Source: Deltaproteobacteria bacterium
Lineage (GTDB): Bacteria > Desulfobacterota_D > UBA1144 > Nemesobacterales > UBA2774
DNA: 64,000 bases
Direction of reading: 5' to 3'
Assembly: GCA_040223695.1 (NCBI GenBank)
Contig: JAVKFU010000020.1
Coordinates: forward strand, 62,001 to 126,000
The notes below the pieces were generated by a model. It was not told the origin of the DNA and did not search any database. It saw only the letters and a program-made list of their open reading frames with translations. Positions within the stretch are counted from its first letter, which is position 1, and every line of letters starts with the position of its first letter. Below, piece by piece: positions 24,952 through 35,663 of this stretch. Both the position numbers and the translations under genes were made by a program.

Positions 24952-26154
24952 ATGAATTTCCTAGCAGCCCTTAAGGTTTCGTACAGAGCCATAAAAACCA
25001 ATAAAATCAGGTCGATGCTTACGACTCTGGGAATAATAATAGGAGTCGCCGCAGTCATATCCTTAGTAGCTCTCACGCAGGGCGCAAACAGGATGATAGA
25101 AGAGCAGCTTACCAGCCTCGGGGGCAAATCGCTTTTTATCAACCCGGGGAAAAGGGGCGTCGGGGTGCAGGAAAGCGCGATCACGCTTACGGCCGATGAC
25201 GCCAGGGCCATAGAAGAATTGAGCACGGTGAAATACGTCTCCCCCATGCTAGATGCGCCGGAGCAAATTGTATGGGGCAACAGGGACTGGTTTACGGTCG
25301 TCGTCGGAACATCCCCGGACTTCGTATTTATAAACGACTGGTACACGGAATCGGGCGTTTTCTTCAACCATGAAGACGTAGAAAGGGTAGAAAACGTTTG
25401 CGTACTCGGAAAAACCGTAGTCAATAACCTGTTCGGATACAGAGACCCTGTCGGAAAGACGGTGAGAATAGGTAAAAACTCCTTCAGGGTAATAGGGGTT
25501 ATGAGCTCCCTCGGACAGACGACAGGGGGAAGGGATCAGGATGACATAGTTCTCGTTCCCTACACGACGTTTCAAAAAAGAGTCCTGGGTACAGACAGCC
25601 TGGAAACGATATCCGTGTCGGTGCAGAAGCCCGCAGACATTCCGGTCGCCGAGTCCCAGATCAAGGTTCTTCTCAGGCAGAGGCATAAAATCGGCCCCGA
25701 GGAAGAAGATAATTTCTATATAAAATCCCAATTCAGCGTAATTCAGAGAATTTTCACGATTTCAAACATAATGACGGTTCTTCTCGGAAGCATAGCTTCG
25801 ATTTCCCTCATAGTGGGCGGGATAGGGATCATGAATATTATGCTCGTCTCGGTAGGCGAAAGAACAAGGGAAATCGGTATCAGGATGGCGGTAGGAGCTA
25901 AACAGAGAGATATACTGGCTCAGTTTCTAATCGAGGCGATAATGTTATCGCTTGTGGGGGGACTGATAGGTATTTCAGTCGGGGTAGTAGGTTCTAAAAT
26001 CGCTTCTTCGTTTACGGGATGGCAGAGCGTGATATCGATTGAGTCCGTATTACTATCCTTCGGATTCGCCGCGCTGATCGGGATTTTCTTCGGCATATAC
26101 CCCGCGCGCAAGGCCTCGAAGCTCGATCCGATAGAGGCTCTGAGGTATGAGTAG
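24952..26154 (+). CDS. MacB/FtsX-type permease
   Basis: The 400 residues have one N-terminal helix (SMLTTLGIIIGVAAVISLVA), a MacB periplasmic core domain (about 45-260) and an FtsX domain with three C-terminal helices. The cytoplasmic coupling helix is marked by VGERTREIGIRMAVGAKQRDILAQF, and the end by GIYPARKASKLDPIEALRYE. It completes a tripartite exporter with the three genes before it. Export of a macrolide, peptide or lipid is possible; the sequence does not decide. Confidence 0.95.
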   Translation: MNFLAALKVSYRAIKTNKIRSMLTTLGIIIGVAAVISLVALTQGANRMIEEQLTSLGGKSLFINPGKRGVGVQESAITLTADDARAIEELSTVKYVSPMLDAPEQIVWGNRDWFTVVVGTSPDFVFINDWYTESGVFFNHEDVERVENVCVLGKTVVNNLFGYRDPVGKTVRIGKNSFRVIGVMSSLGQTTGGRDQDDIVLVPYTTFQKRVLGTDSLETISVSVQKPADIPVAESQIKVLLRQRHKIGPEEEDNFYIKSQFSVIQRIFTISNIMTVLLGSIASISLIVGGIGIMNIMLVSVGERTREIGIRMAVGAKQRDILAQFLIEAIMLSLVGGLIGISVGVVGSKIASSFTGWQSVISIESVLLSFGFAALIGIFFGIYPARKASKLDPIEALRYE

Positions 26155-26182
26155 AAGACATTCTTCCGCTATTTCGCAATCC

Positions 26183-28000
26183 TCAGTAGTCGATCTGCAT
26201 AAATCCTTCACCGCCGACGCCGAAGTCATCCAGCTGGTCTCCGTTGACATCCCTTAGACCCTCGAACACAATGCCGAAATCGGAATCGCCTTCACCGCCT
26301 GTAAGAACAATATCGGCTTCCCCCGCGGATACAACCGCGGGAAAATCATCGCGTCCGAAGAATACAAAAGCTGCTCCCGGCGGGCTGCCCGGCGCGCCGA
26401 CTCCAAAATCCGCATTGCTTATCTCGAACTCAAGAACGATCGCCGTATCTCTCTGTTTTTCCACAATCTCAGGGGTAAGAGTGGGAATTACGCTTACCGA
26501 AAATCCGAACATGTCGCCCGGGCCGCTTCCGGTAAATTCGGTTTCGACTGTCGGTTCCGTACCGTTTTCAAAAGACTCTCTCAATACCTCTCCGGAGTAC
26601 AGGAACACGGAACCACTACCCATATCGGTTGAAGGTGCTCCCACTATAACATCCGGTATTCCCTCGCCGTCCTCATCGATATCGCCGTTGCCGGAAATGC
26701 TGAACCCGAATTCATCCCCGGCGCTTCCTTCGAGTATCAACACATCTGTCGTATCCGTGGCAAGGTCTCTGCTTTGAAGATCATTTCTTCCCTTTATCAC
26801 GTAAGCTCTTCCGAGACCCGGAGCCCCTATGCCGAATTCGTTTCTACTGTTGGTGTCGATTCTTCCCAGAAGGGCCAGAGAAAAACCGAATAGTCCGCCC
26901 GCGGACTGTCCCGTGAACGTAGCCGTTGCCGTCGAGGCGGGATTCTCGATATTCTGTTGCAAATCAGGCCCTTTGAAGACGTATGCTTTTCCGGTAGAGG
27001 CATTGAAAAAAGGCGCGCCCACTATGATGACCCCCGATCCGTTTAGAATTCCTGCCCCGCTCTGTACCGAAAATCCGAAGTTATCCCCGGGATTTTCTCC
27101 GACTACCTCAAGATGGTCCACGTCGCCGCCTACAAGATCTATAACGCTCGGAAGATCTCTGCTTCCGAAGACATAATAAACCTTGCCCCTTCCGCCGTCG
27201 AACTCGGGGGCGCCTACAACAAGCTCATCCGCCCTCGGGTCCCCTTCGAAATCGGGTGTGCTTGCGAGCGACGCGCCGAACCCGTCAGCGGGATTGCCTA
27301 TGACGGTAACGTCCGCGTTCGAAACGTCGATCACGGTGCTTCCATCCTCCGTTAAGTCGTTCTGACCGAAGAATATATACACCCTTCCCGCGCAGGGGTC
27401 GCCTACGGCTATATCGTTTATTTCTAAATTCTGGTCGTCCAGGTCTCCGTTAAAGTTAGCGCCGGTTACGGATGCTCCGAGGCAGCTTCCCGGTTCCTGG
27501 TTTACATACGTAATGTCCTGAAGAGGAGTTGTGAGTTCTGCGACATTCGAAGGTTTCGATGAATTACCAACCTCGTCATTCGTTCGTATTGAATAGAAAT
27601 ATGAGGTCTCACCGCTTATATCCAGCCTGGGCGTCAGAAAGGTTTCCGGGCTTCCTGCGGGCTCGGGTTGCTCAAAATCGGGCACCTGAGTTGCATCATC
27701 GAAATTTTCTATTACCGCGGCTTCGATCTCTACGAACGGAACGCCGTCCAGGTTAGGCACGCCCAGTATTTCGGCCACCTGCTCGTCATCCAAAAATCTC
27801 GGGAAGTAGATTGTGGCCCTTCCGCTGTTTCCGTTATCGCCGGGCGCAGTCCAGCTGAGAACTCTGGTAACAACATCGGAGGTAAGGTCGGTTATCCTGG
27901 CGGGCGGGGTATCGTCGCCTATGGCGCATGAAGTTATAAGTAAAATTAAAGTCAACAGGGTAACACGGTATCTGGATTTCAAATTCCGAATAATTCTCAT
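26183..28000 (-). CDS. Lipoprotein with Fn3-like domain and seven FG-GAP-like repeats (beta-propeller)
   Basis: The 605 residues start with a lipoprotein signal (lipobox ITSC, Cys 25). A fibronectin-III-like segment (PARITDLTSD...LSWTAPGDNGNSG...) is broken by an insert of about 70 residues and ends near NVAELTT. Then come seven repeats of the form FG-x-S/A-x...G-x-GAP...G-x-A/V-Y/F-x-x-G, with Asp-rich calcium-type loops (e.g. GDIDEDGEGIPD, RDVNGDQLDD). Seven fits a closed integrin-alpha-like propeller. It is surface- or periplasm-anchored, convergent with the efflux operon. Likely adhesive or binding; ligand unknown. Confidence 0.85.
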   Translation of the reverse strand: MRIIRNLKSRYRVTLLTLILLITSCAIGDDTPPARITDLTSDVVTRVLSWTAPGDNGNSGRATIYFPRFLDDEQVAEILGVPNLDGVPFVEIEAAVIENFDDATQVPDFEQPEPAGSPETFLTPRLDISGETSYFYSIRTNDEVGNSSKPSNVAELTTPLQDITYVNQEPGSCLGASVTGANFNGDLDDQNLEINDIAVGDPCAGRVYIFFGQNDLTEDGSTVIDVSNADVTVIGNPADGFGASLASTPDFEGDPRADELVVGAPEFDGGRGKVYYVFGSRDLPSVIDLVGGDVDHLEVVGENPGDNFGFSVQSGAGILNGSGVIIVGAPFFNASTGKAYVFKGPDLQQNIENPASTATATFTGQSAGGLFGFSLALLGRIDTNSRNEFGIGAPGLGRAYVIKGRNDLQSRDLATDTTDVLILEGSAGDEFGFSISGNGDIDEDGEGIPDVIVGAPSTDMGSGSVFLYSGEVLRESFENGTEPTVETEFTGSGPGDMFGFSVSVIPTLTPEIVEKQRDTAIVLEFEISNADFGVGAPGSPPGAAFVFFGRDDFPAVVSAGEADIVLTGGEGDSDFGIVFEGLRDVNGDQLDDFGVGGEGFMQIDY

Positions 28001-28200
28001 ATAATTTTCCCTTGTGAATTTTATTTGAAATAGAAGATTTTACCGAACTAATGCCATATTTCCAACTGGGATAAAAAGGGATTCAAAAATAACCGGACCC
28101 GGATAATCCGGCGAGAAAAATAAACAGTGTTTACCCGTCCTGTGAACTTAGATTGACACGAAAGAACTATTTATTTGATAGGTCCCGACTCCTATGGTAA

Positions 28201-29511
<1,311 letters not shown>

Positions 29512-29597
29512 GTTCGTCCCGGTCGCCGAGCACGCCCGACTTGAAAATCCGATGTCGGTACTTATTTTAGATTCAAGCAGAACTTACGAGTGCCGGT

Positions 29598-29625
29598 CTA
29601 ACAGTCACTCTTTATCATGTATAAT
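29598..29625 (+). promoter_or_regulatory. Predicted sigma-70 promoter for leuCD
   Basis: CTAACA (29598-29603), a 16-base spacer and a perfect TATAAT (29620-29625) preceded by TG. The predicted leader to the leuC ATG is about 30 bases, so no leader-peptide attenuator is visible. Confidence 0.5.
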
Positions 29626-29660
29626 TTTAAAATCAGGATAAAATAAAAAAGGTAACAAAA

Positions 29661-31085
29661 ATGGCATCCAGAACACTATTTGACAAGATTTGGCAATCCC
29701 ATGTGGTCTTTGAGGAAGAGGGTCAGCCCACTCTCCTCTACATCGATCTGCACCTCGTTCACGAGGTTACTTCCCCGCAGGCTTTCGAAGGCCTCAGGCT
29801 ATCCGATCGTATAGTAAGAAGACCGGATTTGACCTTCGCGACAAAAGACCATAACGTCCCTACGACAGACAGGTCCCTTCCTGTAGAGGACCCTGTTTCG
29901 GCCCAGCAGATGGAGGTGCTCAGGAAAAACTGCGAGGAATTCGGCATAACCCTCTTCGGGCTTACAGTGAACAGAGAGATGCAGGGTATAGTCCATGTAA
30001 TAGGCCCTGAGCTCGGCCTTACAAAACCCGGAATGACAATTGTCTGCGGTGACAGCCATACCTCAACGCACGGGGCGTTCGGCTCTCTTGCTTTCGGGAT
30101 CGGAACAAGCGAGGTCGAGCACGTACTGGCGACCCAGTGCCTGAGACAAACCCGTCCGAAGGAATTTGAGGTGCGCGTGGAGGGAGAGAGAGGATACGGC
30201 GTTACAGCCAAGGATATCATTTTAAGCATAATAGGCCGCATCGGCACCGCAGGCGCAACGGGCACGGTGGTTGAATACCGCGGCTCAGCCATAGAAGACC
30301 TGAGCATGGAAGAAAGAATGACCATATGCAATATGTCAATAGAGGCCGGCGCCAGGGCGGGTATGATCTCTCCGGACGAAAAAACCTTCGAATACGTAAA
30401 GGGACGCAGGTACGCCCCCGAAGGAGAGGAATTCGACGAAGCAGTAAAGGCCTGGAGAGAGCTCAGTACCGATGAGGGCGCCGTATTCGACAAATCCATA
30501 ACTCTCGACGCCTCGAAAATGGCCCCCCAGGTGAGCTGGGGAACGAATCCGGGGATGGTAACAGACGTCACGGGGGCTGTGCCTGACCCGGCTAGAATGG
30601 ATGACGAAAACACAAGGAAGGCCACCGTGAGCGCGCTTGAATACATGGGGCTTCGTCCCGGAACGCCGATTCAGGATATCAAAATTGACAGGGTGTTTAT
30701 AGGATCGTGCACCAATGCCCGTATTCAGGACCTAACGGCGTCGGCAAGAATCGTCAAGGGAAAAAGGGTTGCGCCAGGCGTAAGCGCCATGGTCGTCCCG
30801 GGCTCTCAGCTCGTAAAGAGGGAAGCCGAAAAACTGGGTATAGACAAGATTTTCAAGGATGCCGGATTTGAGTGGAGAGAAGCCGGTTGCAGCATGTGCC
30901 TCGGCATGAACCCGGATATCCTTCAGCCGGGAGAAAGATGCGCCAGCACTTCCAACAGAAACTTCGAAGGCAGACAGGGAAAAGGCGGAAGGACGCATCT
31001 GGTGAGCCCGGTCATGGCGGCGGCGGCGGCAATCGAAGGCCATTTCGTTGATATAAGGGAATGGGAGCTGGAAAAGGAAATTTAA
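29661..31085 (+). CDS. leuC: 3-isopropylmalate dehydratase large subunit
   Basis: The 474 residues are the proteobacterial-type Leu[29 protein letters not shown], the cluster cysteines in [12 protein letters not shown] and [12 protein letters not shown], and substrate loop [18 protein letters not shown]. With LeuD it isomerises 2-isopropylmalate in leucine synthesis. leuD follows after 13 bp. leuA and leuB are not in the window. Confidence 0.97.
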   Translation: MASRTLFDKIWQSHVVFEEEGQPTLLYIDLHLVHEVTSPQAFEGLRLSDRIVRRPDLTFATKDHNVPTTDRSLPVEDPVSAQQMEVLRKNCEEFGITLFGLTVNREMQGIVHVIGPELGLTKPGMTIVCGDSHTSTHGAFGSLAFGIGTSEVEHVLATQCLRQTRPKEFEVRVEGERGYGVTAKDIILSIIGRIGTAGATGTVVEYRGSAIEDLSMEERMTICNMSIEAGARAGMISPDEKTFEYVKGRRYAPEGEEFDEAVKAWRELSTDEGAVFDKSITLDASKMAPQVSWGTNPGMVTDVTGAVPDPARMDDENTRKATVSALEYMGLRPGTPIQDIKIDRVFIGSCTNARIQDLTASARIVKGKRVAPGVSAMVVPGSQLVKREAEKLGIDKIFKDAGFEWREAGCSMCLGMNPDILQPGERCASTSNRNFEGRQGKGGRTHLVSPVMAAAAAIEGHFVDIREWELEKEI

Positions 31086-31098
31086 AGAGGTGATATGA

Positions 31099-31722
31099 AT
31101 GGAACCGCTTGAAAGAGTTACCGGAGTCGTAGCCCCGCTTGACAGGATGAATGTAGATACTGACCAGATAATACCGAAGCAGTTCTTAAAGAGGATCGAG
31201 CGGACGGGATTCGGGGAGTTTTTATTCTTCGACTGGCGCTACAAAGAAGACGGCACGCCGAACCCCGACTTCGAATTAAATAAAGAACATTATCAAGGAG
31301 CTAAAATACTTTTGGCCGGTCATAATTTCGGAAGCGGGAGCTCCCGTGAGCATGCCCCCTGGGCGCTCAGGGAATATGGCTTTCAGGTGATAATAGCACC
31401 TTCTTTCGCAGATATCTTCTACAACAACTGTTTTAAGAACGCCATACTTCCGATCGTTCTTCCGGAGGATCTTGTGAAAGAGCTCTTTTCAAAAGTTAAT
31501 TCTAAAAAAGGGTACACACTCACAGTAGACCTGGATTCTCAGAGTATTACAGATGAAGAAGGATGGTCCGCCCATTTTGATATAGACCCCTTCAAGAAGA
31601 AGAGCCTTCTGGAGGGGCTCGACGATATTGCTCACTCTCTTCAGCATGAGGACAAAATTACCCGCTACGAGAGTCTGATGTCCAGGCAAAGAAGCTGGGC
31701 TGCGCCTTCCCGGGAGCACTAA
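31099..31722 (+). CDS. leuD: 3-isopropylmalate dehydratase small subunit
   Basis: The 207 residues carry the swivelling-domain motif GHNFGSGSSREHAPWALREYG and DTDQIIPKQFLKRIERTGFG, the longer proteobacterial LeuD form. AGAGGTGAT precedes the ATG. Partner of LeuC directly upstream; the gene converges with the DUF2905 gene 12 bp away. Confidence 0.97.
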   Translation: MEPLERVTGVVAPLDRMNVDTDQIIPKQFLKRIERTGFGEFLFFDWRYKEDGTPNPDFELNKEHYQGAKILLAGHNFGSGSSREHAPWALREYGFQVIIAPSFADIFYNNCFKNAILPIVLPEDLVKELFSKVNSKKGYTLTVDLDSQSITDEEGWSAHFDIDPFKKKSLLEGLDDIAHSLQHEDKITRYESLMSRQRSWAAPSREH

Positions 31723-31734
31723 GAGGTATAACCC

Positions 31735-31959
31735 TTATTTTCCCCTCCATATAAAACTCAGGACTAATGTGAGAATTACGCTTAGGATTATGGATGTGGC
31801 GAGCGGAAAATAGAATGAAAAATTACCGCGCTTGAAATAAAAGTCCCCCGGCAATCTGCCGATAAACGGTATTTTCGGCGCGAAAAGGATTAAAGCCCCG
31901 ATGATAGTGATAAATAATCCGACTATTATAATTATTTTTCCAGGGTTATGAAAATCCAT
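31735..31959 (-). CDS. DUF2905 small membrane protein
   Basis: The 74 residues form two membrane helices (about 8-28 and 49-70) around the conserved loop PKIPFIGRLPGDFYFKRGN, diagnostic for DUF2905. Function unknown. It converges on leuD and diverges from rpoN. Confidence 0.85.
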   Translation of the reverse strand: MDFHNPGKIIIIVGLFITIIGALILFAPKIPFIGRLPGDFYFKRGNFSFYFPLATSIILSVILTLVLSFIWRGK

Positions 31960-32118
31960 TTTAATTATCCGACTCAGTCAAAAAAAAATAAGTATATACG
32001 GACGAAATTTCATAACAAATTTGTATAGGATTATCCTTTTATAATGTACAATTAAACCGGGCTCGTGAATCTGCGGGGTTTAGACAAACAGATATTATGA
32101 TTGTAGAATATTCATGAA

Positions 32119-32134
32119 TGGCACGAATTTTGAT
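32119..32134 (+). promoter_or_regulatory. Sigma-54-like -24/-12 element before rpoN
   Basis: TGGCACG-AATT-TTGAT matches the sigma-54 consensus TGGCACG-N4-TTGCW perfectly in the -24 box; the -12 box differs only in having GA for the invariant GC. It would start transcription about 20 bases before the rpoN ATG (32167), suggesting autoregulation or a sigma-54 holoenzyme roadblock. The missing C lowers confidence. Confidence 0.4.
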
Positions 32135-32166
32135 GGGTTTTTAAAATTAAATAAAAAGAGCTTATT

Positions 32167-33699
32167 ATGAGTACGAATTTAAGCCAGACTACTTCACAAA
32201 GGCAGGTACTTCAGCAGCGGCTCATCCTGACGCAGGAGCTTCAGCTTTTCCTCAAGCTCATTCAGATGAATACACTTGAGCTTAAGGATTACCTGGAGGA
32301 ACAGCTAATCGAAAATCCCACCCTAGAGGAAACGCAGGAAACCGAAGACAATAAGGAAAACGGCTCAGCAGACGATGAAATCGACCTCGGGAAATTAGCC
32401 GAGGACCGCCTGTTCAAGGATCAAAGCAGCGACGTACCCCACTACGCCTCGAAAGAATTCGCAGACGACAGCGATGATTCTGCCACCTGGGAGAACAGAG
32501 TAAGCTCGACGGATTCGCTGACCGACCACCTGAGGTGGCAGCTGGAGGTTTCGGATTTTACCCATGAAGAAAAAAAGATAGCATCGATAATTATAGGCAA
32601 TACGAATGAAGACGGATATCTTGAGCTGGATATCGACGGCATTGCGGATATCTATCTGGAAGAGACGAAAAACCAGGATAGCGAATCCGAGCATAAACCC
32701 CAGGAAGATGAAAACGGGAAGAGCCGGGATACCGAAACAATTACTGACAGGCAGATGCTGGAGGAAAAAATCAAAGAGGTCCTGTACACTATTCAATCCA
32801 CATTTGATCCCACCGGAACGTGCTCAAGAAGCCTCGGGGAGTGCCTGAGGATGCAGGCGCTGGATTTGGGATATAAAGAGGACAGCGTCGAGCTAAATCT
32901 GATTGATAACTGTTTAGAGGATATGGATAAAAATGGCTTGCCCGAAATGGCGGAAAGGCTCGGACTGCCCGTAGAAAAAGTTAAAGACGCGTTTTCAGTC
33001 ATCTCCTCTCTAGAGCCCCGACCCGGCAGGCCGTTTTTTAAAAGAGACGCGGAGAAATATATTGTCGCCGACTTCTATGTGTACAAAATGGGCAACGAGC
33101 TTCAGGTGCAGCTCAACCGCGACTTCCCGAAGGTCAGGATCAGCAACTACTACAGAAATCTACTGAAAAAGGAAAAGACCCTGCCCCCGGACGCCAAACA
33201 GTTCATAAGGGAGAAGATCGAAGCCGCGCAGAGGATAATGAAGTGTCTTGACGAAAGGGAAGCCGCCGTAAAGAAAATCATCACAAAAATTGTCGACGTC
33301 CAGAAAGATTTTTTTGAACATGGGAAGGAGCATATAAAACCCCTTATCCTCAAAGACGTAGCTCAGGCTGTGGGCGTTCACGAGTCAACTGTCAGTCGTA
33401 TTACAAGCAGAAGGTATATACAGACACCGCAGGGCACAATCGAGCTTAAGTCGCTCTTCTCAAGAAAGATAGAGACATCGCACGGCAAGGAAGTATCGTT
33501 CGAAAAAGTAAAAGCGGTGATAAAGGAAATCATTGCCGGTGAAATGCCCGAAAGCCCCTATTCGGATGAAGATATATCAAAAATCCTTGAGAGAAGAAAT
33601 ATTAAAGTCGCCAGAAGGACTGTTGCAAAATACAGAAAAACACTTAAAATACCTTCTTCCTCGGTCAGAGCAAACCAGAAAAGGAAAAAAAACAGATGA
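32167..33699 (+). CDS. rpoN: RNA polymerase sigma-54 factor
   Basis: The 510 residues show region I, Gln/Leu-rich (QLFLKLIQMNTLELKDYLEEQLIENP), an acidic region II, the core-binding domain, the helix-turn-helix DVAQAVGVHESTVSRITSRRY and the RpoN box ARRTVAKYRK (482-491). It directs transcription from -24/-12 promoters with enhancer-binding ATPases, none of which is encoded here. It starts the rpoN-hpf-ptsN-hprK-rapZ cluster and overlaps hpf by 4 bp (ATGA). Confidence 0.98.
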   Translation: MSTNLSQTTSQRQVLQQRLILTQELQLFLKLIQMNTLELKDYLEEQLIENPTLEETQETEDNKENGSADDEIDLGKLAEDRLFKDQSSDVPHYASKEFADDSDDSATWENRVSSTDSLTDHLRWQLEVSDFTHEEKKIASIIIGNTNEDGYLELDIDGIADIYLEETKNQDSESEHKPQEDENGKSRDTETITDRQMLEEKIKEVLYTIQSTFDPTGTCSRSLGECLRMQALDLGYKEDSVELNLIDNCLEDMDKNGLPEMAERLGLPVEKVKDAFSVISSLEPRPGRPFFKRDAEKYIVADFYVYKMGNELQVQLNRDFPKVRISNYYRNLLKKEKTLPPDAKQFIREKIEAAQRIMKCLDEREAAVKKIITKIVDVQKDFFEHGKEHIKPLILKDVAQAVGVHESTVSRITSRRYIQTPQGTIELKSLFSRKIETSHGKEVSFEKVKAVIKEIIAGEMPESPYSDEDISKILERRNIKVARRTVAKYRKTLKIPSSSVRANQKRKKNR

Positions 33700-34247
33700 A
33701 AGTGACTGTGACCACTAGACACATCGGCAATAACCAGGACCCGGAAAAACTCAAAGATTACGCGATAAAAAAATCCAAAAGAATTGAAAGATATCTGAAG
33801 TCCGACAAGAATAGCTGCGAGGTTAAGTTTGTACTGTGGTCGGAGAAATTCAGAGACACGGCAGAGATATCGATTAACAGCAAAAGCCTGAAAACCACCA
33901 GTTCTTTTGAAACAACCGAAATGTACACCGCTATAGACAGCGCTATAGATATAATAATAAAGCAGCTTAAAAAGGAAACGGACAAAAAGATAACTTCCAA
34001 GCGGAGAACCGGCGCCAAAACCAAAGAAGAGGCTACACAGGCGAAAATCGAGCTCGACCCGGGTACGGGCTCGCTGACTAATATCAGAATTCAAAAACTG
34101 CCTAAAAAACCTATGGCCGTCGAAGAGGCCTCCCTGCAGCTTAAAGTGTCGGATGCAAATTTCGTTGCCTTTAGAAATAGCGCGAATGACACGATGAACA
34201 TTGTTTATATCGACAGAAGAGGGCAAATCACCCTGATCGAACCCTAA
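33696..34247 (+). CDS. hpf: Ribosome hibernation promoting factor, long form
   Basis: The 183 residues comprise the N-terminal S30AE/YfiA domain (about 1-100) and a C-terminal dimerisation domain (about 125-183, EEASLQLKVSDANFVAFRNS...IVYIDRRGQITLIEP). Long HPF alone makes 100S ribosome dimers in stationary phase. The start overlaps the rpoN stop (ATGA), with AAGGA upstream. Confidence 0.95.
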   Translation: MKVTVTTRHIGNNQDPEKLKDYAIKKSKRIERYLKSDKNSCEVKFVLWSEKFRDTAEISINSKSLKTTSSFETTEMYTAIDSAIDIIIKQLKKETDKKITSKRRTGAKTKEEATQAKIELDPGTGSLTNIRIQKLPKKPMAVEEASLQLKVSDANFVAFRNSANDTMNIVYIDRRGQITLIEP

Positions 34248-34256
34248 ATTTACAAA

Positions 34257-34718
34257 ATGAAAATTTCCGATGTGCTGGAACGCAACGCAGTAATCCCGAA
34301 CCTCAATGCTCAAACTAAACCCGGCGTAATAAAAGAACTCGCGGAAAAGATTACGACCGTTTATCCGAATATAAACGCTGACAGACTGGTAGAGGTTCTT
34401 ATGGAGCGAGAGAAGCTCTGCAGCACCGCTGTCGACTCGGGTGTAGCCATTCCACACGCGAAGCTGAGCGGCATTTCTGAAATCATATCATGTTTCGGAA
34501 GAAGCATAGCGGGAATTGATTTCGATTCTCTTGATTTAAAGAAGACACATCTGTTTGTAGTCCTTATCGCTCCCGAAAATTCCGTAGGCTCTCATATTCA
34601 GCTTCTGGCGAGAATTTCGAAAGTCTTTAGAAATCCCGAGATGCGAGCAGATTTAATGAGCGCCGTATCCGTGGATGAGATATACGAATCAATAATCTTG
34701 GAAGATGCGAAATTTTAA
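34257..34718 (+). CDS. ptsN: PTS IIA-like nitrogen regulatory protein (EIIA-Ntr)
   Basis: The 153-residue EIIA domain has the phosphorylatable histidine H67 in GVAIPHAKL and the family loops EREKLCSTAVDSG and SHIQLLARISKVF. EIIA-Ntr relays PTS phosphorylation state to potassium and nitrogen regulation without sugar transport. It is 9 bp after hpf and overlaps the hprK start. Its usual donors (EI-Ntr, NPr/HPr) are not in the window. Confidence 0.95.
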   Translation: MKISDVLERNAVIPNLNAQTKPGVIKELAEKITTVYPNINADRLVEVLMEREKLCSTAVDSGVAIPHAKLSGISEIISCFGRSIAGIDFDSLDLKKTHLFVVLIAPENSVGSHIQLLARISKVFRNPEMRADLMSAVSVDEIYESIILEDAKF

Positions 34719-35628
34719 GATGGTAAACGAGCTCCGGGTCGGGGAGCTATTCAAGACCTGGGAACAGGAACTCCAGCTAAAGATAATTGCGGGCCGGAAA
34801 GGCCTTAGCCGTGAAATTAAGTCCGACAGAATACAAAAACCCGGCCTCAGATTGCTGGATCCGGACTTAAAGCTGGATAACGGGACCATACAAATACTGG
34901 GCAAGACCGAAATATCTTACTTCGTGAAACTTAAGGATGAGGAAAAAATAAAGGTTACAACGAGCCTTTCGACTCAGGATGTACCCTGTTTCATCGTATC
35001 TAAGGAGCTAAATCCGGACGATAAATTCATCGCCTCCTGCAATAAAAGAAAAATGCCCCTTTTTACCACAGAACTCTACACGGGAAAACTTATCTCACTG
35101 CTGCAGGAAATTCTCGAAGAAAGACTGGCCCCGTTCGCTACAGCCCACGGAGCGTTGATGGACATACACCGTCTCGGCGTTCTGATACTCGGGAAGAGCG
35201 GCATAGGCAAAAGCGAATGCGCCCTTGACTTAATTAACAGAGGTTCTAAACTCATCTCAGATGACATTGTGGAAATAAGGAAAGTTGGATCATCAAATCT
35301 GGTAGGAAGCGGGCCTGAACGAACTAAACACCTGATGGAAATAAGGGGTGTGGGTATAATTAATATAAAAGATTTATTCGGTACAACCTCTGTAATGGAT
35401 AAGAGAGAAATCGACATGGTGATCGAACTCGTTCATTGGGACCCTGAGGCCGAATATGACAGGCTGGGTCTTGACGACAGCAATTACAAGGTCCTTGGAG
35501 TCGAGCTTCCCTATTTAGTAATTCCCGTAAGTCCGGGCAGGAACACAGCCACTATAATAGAAGTTGCGGCCAGAAATCAACTATTGAAGCTGAGCGGCGT
35601 TCATTCGGCCCGAAAATTTCAAATTTGA
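34705..35628 (+). CDS. hprK: HPr kinase/phosphorylase
   Basis: The 307 residues have the N-terminal domain and the C-terminal kinase domain with Walker A GKSGIGKS (163-170), the SDD metal site (LISDDIVEI) and the family signature EIRGVGIINIKDLFG (212-226). It phosphorylates HPr on serine. The start is either 34705, overlapping ptsN by 14 bp, or ATG 34720 (MVNELRVGEL); neither has a good Shine-Dalgarno. The target HPr is not in the window. Confidence 0.95.
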   Translation: MRNFKMVNELRVGELFKTWEQELQLKIIAGRKGLSREIKSDRIQKPGLRLLDPDLKLDNGTIQILGKTEISYFVKLKDEEKIKVTTSLSTQDVPCFIVSKELNPDDKFIASCNKRKMPLFTTELYTGKLISLLQEILEERLAPFATAHGALMDIHRLGVLILGKSGIGKSECALDLINRGSKLISDDIVEIRKVGSSNLVGSGPERTKHLMEIRGVGIINIKDLFGTTSVMDKREIDMVIELVHWDPEAEYDRLGLDDSNYKVLGVELPYLVIPVSPGRNTATIIEVAARNQLLKLSGVHSARKFQI

Positions 35629-35663
35629 TCTCTGAAATCAACTCCGACCTGACAGGGAATTAT

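Noticed and set aside
28153-28181. TTGACA as -35 of an enolase promoter
   Set aside because: The -35 is perfect, but no acceptable -10 (only TGATAG or TTGATA) lies at 16-18 bases.
29759-30646. 295-codon minus-strand frame inside leuC
   Set aside because: leuC is an intact conserved gene; the antisense frame is a composition effect.
33558-34457. 299-codon minus-strand frame across rpoN, hpf and ptsN
   Set aside because: It crosses three conserved plus-strand genes and resembles no family.
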